DNA from: Pseudomarimonas arenosa | GTDB taxonomy: Bacteria > Pseudomonadota > Gammaproteobacteria > Xanthomonadales > Xanthomonadaceae | DNA length: 64,000 nucleotides | Assembly (NCBI RefSeq): GCF_014841215.1 | Contig: NZ_JACYTR010000001.1 | Coordinates: forward strand, 1-64,000 | Reading direction: 5' to 3' | Part shown: positions 1 through 8,353 of the stretch, piece by piece | How the letters are laid out: each line of letters begins with the position of its first letter | Numbering within the stretch: position 1 is the stretch's first letter | Program-made: the position numbers and the translations under genes | The notes under the pieces: model-generated | What the model was told of the DNA's origin: nothing | Databases searched by the model: none | What the model saw: only the letters and a program-made list of their open reading frames with translations

Positions 1-92
1 GAAAAGCGGATTTCGACCTACTCTGAGGCCCCACTGGCCCGGGGCGATAGGGTAGACCTCCACTGACGGCGAGCCGCCAGGGAGGGCAGAGT

Positions 93-617
93 TCAGAAAA
101 CCGATGGGTATTTCAGCGGCCTGTTAACGCTCGATCCAAACCGCTTCGCCTGCTCCAGTGCGACCGGCGCGACGACACCGGCCAAGGCCTTGGCGGCACC
201 GGCGGATTTCTGGCCGATTTCTATCGCCAACGCCGCCGCATCCGCCGTGCTCTGCTTCAAGGCCGCCAGGTCATCGCCACTCGTGTTTGTCGGCGTGCTG
301 GTGCGCGGTGTGAAGACCGGCGCCTCATCGTCGTCATCGCTGATGACAAACCGCCGCGGTCCGCCTGTGTGCTGTCCGACCTGCCAGCCCGAATGATCGC
401 CGTCCGCGGTCGAGCCGTCGGACTGCGGCTGCTGCCGCTCGGCTTGCGCTTGCTCGTCGTGCTCGTCTTGCCGAGGGCCACCCGACCGCGGTCGGGCCTG
501 GTCGCGCTCGGCCCGCTCGATTTCGTCGAACCGGATCTGGTCGTCGGTCTTGATGTTGGGCCCCGTGTCTTGGGGTTGTGCTTGGGGTTTGGTGTGATGG
601 TCGTGGGCCTGGTGCAT
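93..617 (-). CDS. hypothetical disordered charged protein
   Basis: The predicted product has 174 residues and no domain I recognise. The N-terminal 110 residues are rich in Asp, Glu, Gln, Arg and His and look disordered. The C-terminal 60 residues are Ala-rich and probably helical. I place the start at the ATG at 617; upstream codons in the same frame lie inside the preceding gene's intergenic stretch. It lies 40 bp downstream of the RHH-like gene 658-1134 and should share its promoter, so it may be an accessory partner of that DNA-binding protein. The function is unknown. Confidence 0.6.
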   Translation of the reverse strand: MHQAHDHHTKPQAQPQDTGPNIKTDDQIRFDEIERAERDQARPRSGGPRQDEHDEQAQAERQQPQSDGSTADGDHSGWQVGQHTGGPRRFVISDDDDEAPVFTPRTSTPTNTSGDDLAALKQSTADAAALAIEIGQKSAGAAKALAGVVAPVALEQAKRFGSSVNRPLKYPSVF

Positions 618-657
618 GTCGGTCTCCAAAGGTTGAGGAAGGGAAGCCGGGGTTGGG

Positions 658-1134
658 TTAGGCGCGCTTGCTGGCGTCGAGCAATCGCTGTCGCATGTCG
701 TCCGTGGAAGCGCTGCCAGTGGCGCTCGGTTGGCTGAACACACCGAAACGCGAGGCGACGTGATTGAGGTTGCCGAGGGTCGCATTCATCGCCTCAAAGA
801 TTTTTGTCATTACGCCAAGAAGTTCATCGGCGTCCGAGGTGCGGTCGGCATTGGCTGCGGCAATGTCGGCGCTCACCGCTTCCACGGTTCTCCGTGCTGC
901 GTCGGTCAACGCGCTGTTCATCCGTTCGATGGCCTGGCGTTCGAGCAGGGCAAGCGAGTGGCGCGTTTGCTCGGCCAGATCGCTGATGGGTGACCGTAAA
1001 GCGTCGGTGCGCAGATAGAGGCGCAGCGCATCTTCGTACAGAAAACGGATCGGTCGCCCCTCGCGGGTTGCCAGTTTTTTGATGCTGTCGTGCAAGTCGC
1101 GCTCGATGTCGAGCGAGGTTCGTTGGGCTGTCAT
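658..1134 (-). CDS. ribbon-helix-helix-like, possibly MobC-type DNA-binding protein
   Basis: The product has 158 residues. Residues 3-45 read like a ribbon-helix-helix fold: a short strand (RTSLDIERDL) followed by two helices with a Lys/Arg-rich turn. The remainder is a long amphipathic helical region. The ending NLNHVASRF...LLDASK recalls mobilisation accessory proteins of the MobC type, but this is only a resemblance. A clear element-type promoter (TTGCGC, 16 bp, TAAAAC) lies 33 bp upstream of the ATG. If MobC-like, a relaxase gene might lie beyond the left edge of the window. Confidence 0.6.
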   Translation of the reverse strand: MTAQRTSLDIERDLHDSIKKLATREGRPIRFLYEDALRLYLRTDALRSPISDLAEQTRHSLALLERQAIERMNSALTDAARRTVEAVSADIAAANADRTSDADELLGVMTKIFEAMNATLGNLNHVASRFGVFSQPSATGSASTDDMRQRLLDASKRA

Positions 1135-1166
1135 GCGGTGTGACTCCGAGGGAATGGTCACACCTT

Positions 1167-1194
1167 GTTTTAAACGCAACGGCGCAACGCGCAA
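1167..1194 (-). promoter_or_regulatory. element-type promoter of the RHH-like gene
   Basis: A -35 box TTGCGC (1194-1189) is followed by 16 bp and a -10 box TAAAAC (1172-1167). The G after TTGCGC is conserved in other copies. It has the same geometry as eleven other promoters in this element. Confidence 0.6.
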
Positions 1195-1813
1195 GGGGCA
1201 CGCACCACCCCGGTATGGATTTTCGGCATTGCTGCGCGCTTTCCGTGCTATTCCGCCGCGTTTGCCCGGTAGGATTTTTAGGGGTGTCCGGTAGTGCTCA
1301 ATCGCAATGGCGGCGCTAGGTAGACGCCGGTCGCGGCCCGCCAGGGCCGGTAACACCAAGGTGCGACTGGTGTATATCCAACCTGCTGTATTCGGTAACT
1401 CTCGGCCCTAGCGCTCGCCGCGTCGCCGGTTGTGCCGCATTCGTTGGCCGCCTTGCGCTCTCTGCTCGCGCTCTTCTCGCTGCTTCGCCCGATCTTCTTC
1501 TTGTTCGTTCTCTGCCCGCCGTTTCGCTCTTGTCGCCCCGCTTTTCGCTTCGCGCTTTCCTCTGCCCCCTGCTCTTCTTGTTCTCGTTTCCTTGCTCGCC
1601 CTTCGCCTCTTGCCTGGCTCTTCTTGTTCCGTTTCGCCGTTCTCCTGCCGCTCTTCGTCCCCGCTTTTCCGCTCTCGTCCCCTGCTGTCCCCTGGCCTTC
1701 CTCGTTTCGCTTTCTCGCCGCGCCCTCTGCTTCCTGATCCGTTTTTCTTCCTGCTTGCGTGGTGCCCGGCTCTTGGTATTTGTGTCTGTATCTCTTCCCC
1801 GGACACCCCGCTC
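1195..1813. other. long intergenic stretch with a pyrimidine-rich tract
   Basis: This stretch lies between the promoter of the leftward RHH gene and the start of the rightward HNH gene. From about 1430 to 1760 the + strand is strongly C/T-biased, with many imperfect CTCTTC/CGCTTC units. Reading frames on both strands stay open only because of this bias and yield low-complexity peptides (Ser/Pro/Phe/Leu on +, Lys/Arg/Glu on -). I see no convincing gene here. Confidence 0.5.
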
Positions 1814-3127
1814 ATGTCTTCCGCTGCCCCTGACTTTTGCCCCGCCTTCACATTTCCTACACACGCAAAGCCGGGCCGATCGTCGGCTGTTTTCCGCACC
1901 TTCGTGCTCCCGGAATCTCTGATGCAGCGGGTGGCTCAATCGGCCCACCTCGCCGGCATTTCGACCTCGGCCTGGTGGGGCGCGGCGATTGATCGCGCTC
2001 GCAAGACAAAAAGCCTGGTGAACCGGGAAGCAGTCTGGCAAGTTGCGCAGGCGGTGGCCGGGGCCAATGGGTTTCGGTTCCGAATCGAGCGCGGCGCAGC
2101 TCCGCTCGATGCCGCGTTGCCCTCGGCGGAAGGTCCTCCGCGCACCGCAGCCCTGTCGGTACGTCTTGCCCGCGCGGACTTCGAATGGCTCGACCGACAA
2201 GCGAAATCCTTGGGTCTGTCGAAGCCGATGGCGCTGACCGTGGCGGCGCTTCGCTTGCTCGAAGAGGCCACCGGCCACGCCGACTGGTTGACCCGTTCGG
2301 CGCTGGAAAACTATGCGGCACACGGCCGCAAGGCTGTCCGAAAGGGGGTGTTGTTCGACCTGGAAACGCCCGACCTGGATGGGGTGACCGGCCAGGTGGC
2401 CGTGTCGATGCTGACTCTGGCTCGCCCGAAAGTCAGACCACCACCGGTCTGGCTGCGCTCGGCGGTTGAGCGAAACCAGGGGTCGCACTGCGTCGTCTGC
2501 GGCCTGGTCACCGATAACCTGATGCTGGATCGGGTGGTGCCGGCGGCTCACGGTTCAACGAGCATGGAAGAAAACTGGTTCTTGACGTGCTTGACCTGCC
2601 ACCGACACCGCCAGCATCGCGACCTTCTGATGCTCACCGTCATCGGTCCCAACGCCGCCGAGCGCCGGTCGGCTCTACTGGAGCGGCGCACAAGGATCAT
2701 GCACTACGCTCTGAACCACCTGCCAACCGGCTCGAAGAAGTCCGTCACCGACCGATTCGCCCATCCACGCCGCAGGCTTTGGGCTTGGGAAGACCAGGCC
2801 GAAGGCTCGTTTCTCGGATGGACAGGGGTCGATGGATGGTCGGGTGACCGCGCCGATTTCCTCGAAGCAACGCTGCGCTATGGCCTTCGAGCGGCGTGGG
2901 TGGCCGTTCCAGGGGAGCCGCTGACCCGGCTTTTCCGGATCGAAGAACCGGATGACGGCCGGTTTCGGGAACTGCTCTGGACCTTGATTGACGAAAATAC
3001 GCTCGTTCGCCGGCTTCCGATGGGCCGCAGCGGCCTGGTCGGAAAGCCGGTTGAGAGCGGGAAGGATTGGGGCCTGCTGAAAGCGGCCCGACCGCCCGCC
3101 GCATTGAAGGCGAGACGGAAGGGTTAA
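1814..3127 (+). CDS. HNH-fold protein with degenerate active site
   Basis: The product has 437 residues from the ATG at 1814. No good ribosome binding site precedes it, so the start is uncertain; ATG 1922 is another option. Two similar helical modules (about 27-65 and 114-155) resemble RHH-type DNA-binding folds. Residues 220-270 form an HNH/treble-clef zinc site with Cys226, Cys229, Cys259 and Cys262, His246, Asn254 and His263. The usual Asp-His pair of the first HNH strand reads Asp-Arg (LDRVVP), so cleavage activity is doubtful. The C-terminal 170 residues are unrecognised. Its stop codon overlaps the convergent gene 3124-4437 by 3 bp. It is the only rightward gene in the first 22 kb. Confidence 0.7.
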   Translation: MSSAAPDFCPAFTFPTHAKPGRSSAVFRTFVLPESLMQRVAQSAHLAGISTSAWWGAAIDRARKTKSLVNREAVWQVAQAVAGANGFRFRIERGAAPLDAALPSAEGPPRTAALSVRLARADFEWLDRQAKSLGLSKPMALTVAALRLLEEATGHADWLTRSALENYAAHGRKAVRKGVLFDLETPDLDGVTGQVAVSMLTLARPKVRPPPVWLRSAVERNQGSHCVVCGLVTDNLMLDRVVPAAHGSTSMEENWFLTCLTCHRHRQHRDLLMLTVIGPNAAERRSALLERRTRIMHYALNHLPTGSKKSVTDRFAHPRRRLWAWEDQAEGSFLGWTGVDGWSGDRADFLEATLRYGLRAAWVAVPGEPLTRLFRIEEPDDGRFRELLWTLIDENTLVRRLPMGRSGLVGKPVESGKDWGLLKAARPPAALKARRKG

Positions 3128-4437
3128 GGCCTGTCGGGTCGTACACGCGCTTTCGGCGCTGGCCCGGCCAACGCGAGCAGTTGAGCACGCTGCGCCTCTG
3201 ACCGGATCTCCCACCACTTATCTCGATCGCCTTTGAGCGCGGCGATCCTTTGCTCGAAGGCAGTCCGCCTTGCCACGAGCATGGCGTCGCCTGCCTGAAT
3301 GACAGAGATGGGGGGATTGCTCAACCGCTCTTCCGCCCGCCCGATCCGCCCGCCCACCGCATCAGCGCGTAGCCTTGCCCATTCCTCTTCACGCGCCAAA
3401 TCATCAATAGCAAGAAGTCCGCGGTGTATGGCTTCACTCACCACCGCCCGCCGCCGCCGTTGGGGGGCGCGCCCCTCAATCCAGGGATGCGACAACGCCT
3501 CGGTCAAGGGCATGGCCTGAAAGGCGTCGTCGGGTTCGCGAAGGAACTGCATAACATTCATGTGCTCGACCAGGCCGACCACCGGCGTCTCTTCTGCGTA
3601 GTAATCACGGATGCCCGCTTGAACCCGCGCTTCCACACGCACCAAGAACAGGCCCATCGCATCGTTCTTAACTGGCTCAATCTTTTTGGTCAGGGTCGCT
3701 ATGTCGTAAATGCCTCCCAACCGACAACGAAAGGCATCGGGCTTCCCGGCCCATTCCTTGGCCCTCGCCTGGTCTTTCTTGGGCATCCGGCCATCTTCGA
3801 GCGGCCACCAGGCCACTTTGGTTCCCTGCTCAATAACTTCACTCGTGAATGCCCACCATTGCTCGCCCATCCATTTCCATCGCCATTTCTGGATGGTCTC
3901 AACGCCCGCTAGGCTCTTGCCGTCGGTGATCAGAAGGCCAGCCAGTTTGTCGGTGATCGGAAGGTTTTCGCTGACCCGCCCTCGCTTGATGGCTTGTCGT
4001 AGTTCATCAAGCGCGGTCACGGTCTCGCCGGCACGCCGCCCGGTGTTGGCGGGCTTGAGGGTGGCGGCCACCGCCACCTGTCGTTTGAGTGCGTTCGCTC
4101 GGCGCCGAAGCACGACCAGGCGCGCACCTCGCCTCTTTAACTTCTTATCGAGCCAAGCCGCTTCTGCCTTCGCTTTCACGCGCTCTTCGTCTTTCGCTTC
4201 CACCGCGATTTTCTCTTTTCGCAACCGCAGGGCGCACCGGTCAACCACTTCTTTCAGCAGCGCCTCGGCCTTCCGACCGTCTTCCGTTTCGCGGCCTTTC
4301 AGCACCCCTTTGATTTGCGCCAGCATGTCCGCGATGCCCGCTTCTTGCACCAGGTCTTGTCGCGCTTCACTCGTGGCTTTCGCAATCCGCTGGCGCTGCG
4401 CCTTGTTTATTCGGTGCTTGTGGATCTCGTCGCTCAC
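3124..4437 (-). CDS. hypothetical coiled-coil protein
   Basis: The product has 437 residues and I do not recognise it. A Lys/Arg/Glu-rich, coiled-coil-prone stretch covers residues 1-125. Residues 150-260 are globular and Trp-rich (KWRWKWMGEQWW), and helices fill the C-terminus. The start is GTG at 4437 with a GGAGAG ribosome binding site; no ATG fits. It begins 3 bp after the stop of 4441-5754 and is the last gene of the operon that starts at 7318. The basic N-terminus suggests nucleic-acid contact, which is inference only. Confidence 0.65.
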   Translation of the reverse strand: MSDEIHKHRINKAQRQRIAKATSEARQDLVQEAGIADMLAQIKGVLKGRETEDGRKAEALLKEVVDRCALRLRKEKIAVEAKDEERVKAKAEAAWLDKKLKRRGARLVVLRRRANALKRQVAVAATLKPANTGRRAGETVTALDELRQAIKRGRVSENLPITDKLAGLLITDGKSLAGVETIQKWRWKWMGEQWWAFTSEVIEQGTKVAWWPLEDGRMPKKDQARAKEWAGKPDAFRCRLGGIYDIATLTKKIEPVKNDAMGLFLVRVEARVQAGIRDYYAEETPVVGLVEHMNVMQFLREPDDAFQAMPLTEALSHPWIEGRAPQRRRRAVVSEAIHRGLLAIDDLAREEEWARLRADAVGGRIGRAEERLSNPPISVIQAGDAMLVARRTAFEQRIAALKGDRDKWWEIRSEAQRAQLLALAGPAPKARVRPDRP

Positions 4438-4440
4438 GAA

Positions 4441-5754
4441 TCACGCTCTCCGCACCAGCGGCACGGGTAAAGCCTGGTCGCTGACGGTCACGACCAAGCG
4501 CTGTTGCTTGGCGCCCTTCACCAGGCTGTCGAGGGCCCAATCCGCGAGCGCCAGCAACCCAACATGACTGACCCCACCTTGCGCAACCGGCTGCATGCTG
4601 GTCCAGAGACCGTACGGGACATTGATTTGGATCTTCTTAACGATGGGCTGCGGGGCCAAGAGCGTCGGCTGCTTGAAGCCGGCCTCCGGTTCGCCCTCGT
4701 CGCTTTCAAACTCGAACTGCCGCGTGGGAAAGACCAGGTGCATGCCATCGGTGTCCGCGGGTTTGCTGCGTGTTGAGTAGTGAAACAACGGCCCCTCGTC
4801 GCACACGAGTTTGTCATCGAGTTTGTAGGCGCTCTGATAGCGCAGGTAGTCACCGCACAGAAACGCTCCCCGACCAAGGCTCTGCGACGATGTGCCCTCT
4901 TGCCCTCTCCAACGCCGCTGCTCGCCGTGGCTGGTCAAGTGCGCAATCTTCGCTTCCGAGTCTTTCAGCAAGAACGGCCCCGGCTCGGCGCCGGTCGCCA
5001 GCCATAGCGGCGGCAGGCCTTTGTCTTGCAAGGCCTTCTCGATGGGCTGCACTTTCTTCAAGGGCACGGCGGACGCGCGGTTGGGCCTCACCGCCAACAA
5101 CTGCGGGTGAGGTGTGACCGACAAGCACTTGCCCTCGGCTTTCAGTTTCGACAACCCGTAGTCCGCGAGCACGGTCAGCACCGTGCTGAAACTGCCTCGG
5201 GTGTATTTCTGCAACCGCGTCAGCAAGGGCAGGCCCACCAGGATTTGCCGACGCAACACGCTCGGCCCTGGTACAAACGAGGGCACATCCACGCAAATCG
5301 TGCGCCCGTCGGCATCGCCTCGGCTGGCCGGCACTTCGTACGGCTTGGCTTTGTCGTCGTAGTGAAACAGCGGACTGGTTTCGATGAACGCTCGACCGGC
5401 CTCGGCCGCGCCAGCGCCCGCTTTCGGCGCCTCGGTGTAGAACTGGATTTGCTGGCGAAGCGCCGCGTACTCGTCTTTCGAGATACTGGCCTTGGCATGC
5501 GCGGCTTCTATGTTGGCGCAGACCCTGGCGAAGACGATCCCGGTTTCGCAGCGCGCCAGCGCTGCCTCTTCATCGTCGCTGTTCTCGAACACCTGGCGCG
5601 CCCCGCCTGGTCCCGCATCCACGGATTTCTCTGCCCGCTGTTTGTTCCGTCGCGCTTCCTTGCGCAGCGTATCGAACGCGGCCTTGATCTCGGCCTCCAA
5701 AGCCACCGCGCTTTTCGATGCGATTTCGCCCGCGCCCTTTTTCTTCCGCGCCAT
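4441..5754 (-). CDS. hypothetical protein with internal duplication
   Basis: The product has 437 residues and an unknown family. The protein contains an ancient internal duplication. Residues 127-215 (PLFHY...KP, then a helix pair ending LADYGLSKLKAEGK-LSVT) match 321-425 (PLFHY...KP, then LADWALDSLVKGAK-LVVT). Each half could be a strand-helix-helix unit like those of RHH or partition proteins. The N-terminus is Lys-rich. The ATG at 5754 begins 61 bp after the 5816-6175 gene, and 4437 follows 3 bp after its stop, so it is a middle gene of the operon. Confidence 0.65.
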   Translation of the reverse strand: MARKKKGAGEIASKSAVALEAEIKAAFDTLRKEARRNKQRAEKSVDAGPGGARQVFENSDDEEAALARCETGIVFARVCANIEAAHAKASISKDEYAALRQQIQFYTEAPKAGAGAAEAGRAFIETSPLFHYDDKAKPYEVPASRGDADGRTICVDVPSFVPGPSVLRRQILVGLPLLTRLQKYTRGSFSTVLTVLADYGLSKLKAEGKCLSVTPHPQLLAVRPNRASAVPLKKVQPIEKALQDKGLPPLWLATGAEPGPFLLKDSEAKIAHLTSHGEQRRWRGQEGTSSQSLGRGAFLCGDYLRYQSAYKLDDKLVCDEGPLFHYSTRSKPADTDGMHLVFPTRQFEFESDEGEPEAGFKQPTLLAPQPIVKKIQINVPYGLWTSMQPVAQGGVSHVGLLALADWALDSLVKGAKQQRLVVTVSDQALPVPLVRRA

Positions 5755-5815
5755 TCTTTGAACTCATGAGGTAGTGCTTGTGGCTTGAAACAATGATCGC
5801 CACCCCACCCCTTCG

Positions 5816-6175
5816 TCAAGTCTGGTGGCTGTCTTCGGGGCTCCAAATGTCGAGGTAGAGGCCAACCAGGATGCTCACCGGCTTGCCCCGCTGACGCCGG
5901 TCTTCGGCCCGGTTCATGATCCACTTTTGCGCAGCCAAGCGCGTGGCGTTGTTGGCGGACATCAAGCGGTTGCGCGAAATCGAGCAGCCATCGAGTGCAT
6001 TGAAGACGAGACCTTGCCACCCCTCAACCGCCAAGCCCTCGGCCTGGTGGTTGGGTTTAGGCGTGGCAAAGTTCAGCCCGATATCGCATCCAGACTTGTG
6101 CATGACGATCCGTTCGGTCACGAGGGAAAGCAAGCGCTCGCTGGAACGGATTTCGTTGACTGATGGGCTGACCAT
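5816..6175 (-). CDS. hypothetical protein, overlaps upstream gene
   Basis: The predicted 119-residue protein has no domain I recognise; the core is mixed strand/helix (HKSGCDIGLNFATP, then ILVGLYLDIWSPED). A strong AAGGAGG ribosome binding site lies 7 bp before ATG 6175, inside the coding sequence of 6057-7223. The two genes therefore overlap by about 119 bp in different frames. The strong Shine-Dalgarno makes me believe the start despite the long overlap. Confidence 0.55.
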   Translation of the reverse strand: MVSPSVNEIRSSERLLSLVTERIVMHKSGCDIGLNFATPKPNHQAEGLAVEGWQGLVFNALDGCSISRNRLMSANNATRLAAQKWIMNRAEDRRQRGKPVSILVGLYLDIWSPEDSHQT

Positions 6176-7223
6176 GCGCGGCCTCCTTGCGCTGAATAGA
6201 TACTAGTGGGGTGGTGCTGATGGTTTGGGCTTGGGCCTTGGCTTCCCGCTCGGCTTTGCGTTGGGCCGCTTTCTGTCGCGTGGTCAGCGGCAAGTCGGCC
6301 TCGCCCCGGTTGAGATCGACGTGGTAGTGCGCTTCCAGCGTGGCGACGATGGCCGCTGGCACACCACCGATTTTCTGTAAGACCGCGTACCGCTTGCGAA
6401 GATAGCCCACCGCTTGCGCGCGCTGGGGCTGCGTGCCGTTGGTCACTCGCTCAACGGCCCCAAGGATTTTTGGTGAAGCGGCTTGTTCGGCGATGTGCGC
6501 CGCTGCGAAGCCGGTCCAAGGGTTCTGATTGCGCGCGAGTTGAGGCTCGGCAAAGCGGTCGTCGGACGGTAGAGGGCCACCGCCTCGACGCAAAGCGCCA
6601 GGTGCAAGTTCATAGGCTTCTTCAAGTCGTTTCGCCAGCATCGCGCTCGGTCGGCCTTCGACTTGCGCACGTGTATAGCGCAAACGCCATGCGCGCAGTT
6701 CGTCGGCCTGGTCTTCGTCGCTTACTGTCTCGTCGTTGTCGATGTCAGCGGTGCGCACTTCGACGCCAAGTTGCGCATGAATATCGTGGTTTCGTGTCGC
6801 CCATTTTTCAAAGCGTGAGCCCTCCATTTGATTTCCCTCGCTGCCAGTCAAATAGGGGTCTACTGCCGCCCATCGCTGAACGTGCGCGGCGTTGGCTTCG
6901 CGGAGGCAGCGCGGGATATGCGGAAGACCAGCGCTGACAAATTCGTTGTTCCCATAAGAGCACGACATTCCCGCGTTGAGCAGCAGTTGCACGACCGCTT
7001 CATAAAACCGCGCGCTCTGCGTTTGCAGTTGCTCGACAGCCCGGCTGTAAGCGTGGACGCTGACGGTCAGTGCGTTGCCACCGGCCCCCATTTTGTTGCG
7101 CTCTGATTCGACGGCGGCAAGTCGTCGGATGGTCTCGATATCTCGCCGCAGGATCGCCAGTTGAAGCGCGGTCGGCTTGAGGTCGGAAATGGTCGGTTGC
7201 TTGCGGGGGGCGATGGCGGTCAT
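6057..7223 (-). CDS. hypothetical protein with C-terminal module shared with the methyltransferase
   Basis: The product has 388 residues from ATG 7223. The N-terminal 250 residues are unrecognised and mostly helical. Residues 257-330 form a module that clearly matches residues 333-405 of the methyltransferase at 14088-15356. Shared features are an NGT/NGN turn, QRA-A-G(Y/F)LR, VP-AIV--L, HV(D/H)LN-G-A-LP(L/M)T(T/S)RQ-AA-R and a basic helix. The last 58 residues overlap the next gene (5816-6175). It follows the 24-residue ORF 7244-7318 by 20 bp and is the second gene of the 7318-3124 operon. Confidence 0.65.
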   Translation of the reverse strand: MTAIAPRKQPTISDLKPTALQLAILRRDIETIRRLAAVESERNKMGAGGNALTVSVHAYSRAVEQLQTQSARFYEAVVQLLLNAGMSCSYGNNEFVSAGLPHIPRCLREANAAHVQRWAAVDPYLTGSEGNQMEGSRFEKWATRNHDIHAQLGVEVRTADIDNDETVSDEDQADELRAWRLRYTRAQVEGRPSAMLAKRLEEAYELAPGALRRGGGPLPSDDRFAEPQLARNQNPWTGFAAAHIAEQAASPKILGAVERVTNGTQPQRAQAVGYLRKRYAVLQKIGGVPAAIVATLEAHYHVDLNRGEADLPLTTRQKAAQRKAEREAKAQAQTISTTPLVSIQRKEAAHGQPISQRNPFQRALAFPRDRTDRHAQVWMRYRAELCHA

Positions 7224-7243
7224 GCGATGGTTCCTTTGATTTC

Positions 7244-7318
7244 TTACATAGACAAGTCGAACTCGTGAGCCAGGGAGGCGGCGATGGCGATGATGAACAA
7301 GATTTTCAGCGTGATCAT
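7244..7318 (-). CDS. 24-residue hydrophobic microprotein
   Basis: A short ORF of 24 codons encodes a Lys-containing N-terminus, a hydrophobic stretch of about 15 residues (ILFIIAIAASLA) and an acidic end. A good AAAGGAA ribosome binding site sits 6-7 bp before ATG 7318. It is the first ORF after the element-type promoter at 7376-7403 and lies 20 bp before the 388-residue gene. It may be a membrane peptide or a leader that couples translation of the operon. Confidence 0.5.
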   Translation of the reverse strand: MITLKILFIIAIAASLAHEFDLSM

Positions 7319-7375
7319 GAAGGGTTCCTTTCACTGCGCGTGGGGTTCTGCGTGGGCTTTGTTTGCTACACATTC

Positions 7376-7403
7376 AAGGTAACAAAAGTTCCAAAACGCG
7401 CAA
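7376..7403 (-). promoter_or_regulatory. element-type promoter of the 7318-3124 operon
   Basis: TTGCGC (7403-7398), 16 bp, TACCTT (7381-7376). The leader contains the CAAAGCCCACGCA motif (reverse complement at 7349-7361). Confidence 0.65.
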
Positions 7404-7548
7404 GGGGTAAAACGCACGAAAAGTCAATCTTTTTTTGTGTTAGATAATCGAATGTAGGCATGAAAACCGTTCGAGAAAACGCTGTTGGCGCGGCAGCGAG
7501 CGTCCTCGTCATGGCTCTTTCGACTGCGCGCAAGCGCCCTAAAAACAA

Positions 7549-7566
7549 CGCCGCCCGAAGGCGGCG
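7549..7566 (-). terminator. intrinsic terminator after 7612-8226
   Basis: A GC-rich hairpin (CGCCGCC-TTC-GGGCGGCG on the - strand) is followed by GTTGTTTTT-type U-rich sequence, 45 bp downstream of the stop at 7612. It belongs to a family of similar terminators in this element. Confidence 0.65.
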
Positions 7567-7611
7567 AAAAAGAGGTGATGGGAAGCACCTTCGGTGCCGG
7601 CGCTGTCGCGC

Positions 7612-8226
7612 TTACAAGGGATCGCGAATGCGTTTTCCCTCTGGCTTGACTTGCACGGACTTCAAGAGTTCTTCGCGCTGACGGATGGCCTGGCGCTCGG
7701 CCACCAGTTGGGCCAGCACGGGCGCGAACTCATTCTGCGCCATCGCGGCCGGCGTTGCGCCATTCCACATGCGCCGCTCGAAGTCGAACTTGTCTGCAAA
7801 CACCGCATTCCAGATTTCCAGCAACGACGAAGTAGGCGAAAGCCCGCCACCGCTCGCCTTCTCTCTAACCAGCATCTCGCTGATGGATTTGGTCAGCATG
7901 CCCGCGCAAATCGTTCGCACGGTGGCGCTTTGACTCTTGGGTCCATTGCTTTTCGTGAGATCCAAGGGCGCTGCGAACATTTGAAAGACATCCGGACCCG
8001 CCACCCATCCACGCCTTCGAAAGACCGCCGTGGGGACACATTCCATTAACACATGGCCCGCATTCCTCGGATGCGATGAGTACATCGCCTGCATGTCGTC
8101 CTCGGTCGTGTCTCGCATCACGACGGCATACTCCCCCTCACCCTCGACCTCAACAGCAACAGTGATGGGCATGGAAAAGGCGGCCAGATCGGCCTCGGAA
8201 TAGATGCGTGCGGTCTTTGTGCTCAT
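7612..8226 (-). CDS. hypothetical protein
   Basis: The product has 204 residues and I do not recognise it. The first half is strand-rich (VEVEGEGEYAVVMRDTTEDD); the second half is helical, with a basic amphipathic C-terminal helix. GAGGAAG precedes ATG 8226 at normal spacing. An intrinsic terminator follows at 7549-7566, so it is transcribed separately from the operon to its left. No element-type promoter is obvious directly upstream; it may be read from the 8801-8828 promoter through 8354-8740. Confidence 0.6.
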   Translation of the reverse strand: MSTKTARIYSEADLAAFSMPITVAVEVEGEGEYAVVMRDTTEDDMQAMYSSHPRNAGHVLMECVPTAVFRRRGWVAGPDVFQMFAAPLDLTKSNGPKSQSATVRTICAGMLTKSISEMLVREKASGGGLSPTSSLLEIWNAVFADKFDFERRMWNGATPAAMAQNEFAPVLAQLVAERQAIRQREELLKSVQVKPEGKRIRDPL

Positions 8227-8353
8227 GATGGCTTCCTCGGTTCGTGCTCGTGATTGTGGTGGTGACGGTGGTCTTGGTGTGTTGCGGTTGGCCCGCCGAC
8301 TCTACGCGCCGGCCGGGCCTTTCGATCTGATCTGGGTCACGCTACAGCCGCGC

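Noticed and set aside
1430-1813. N-terminal extension of the HNH protein
   Set aside because: The added 128 residues are Ser/Pro/Leu/Phe/Arg low complexity from the same pyrimidine tract, with no conserved pattern.
1408-1899. Leftward open frame giving a 160-residue Lys/Arg/Glu-rich peptide
   Set aside because: It is open only because the + strand is C/T-rich. Its start lies inside the HNH gene and it has no ribosome binding site; composition is low complexity.
7460-7681. Rightward Arg-rich frame of 73 residues
   Set aside because: It runs antisense through the terminator at 7549-7566 into gene 7612-8226; no ribosome binding site or conserved pattern.
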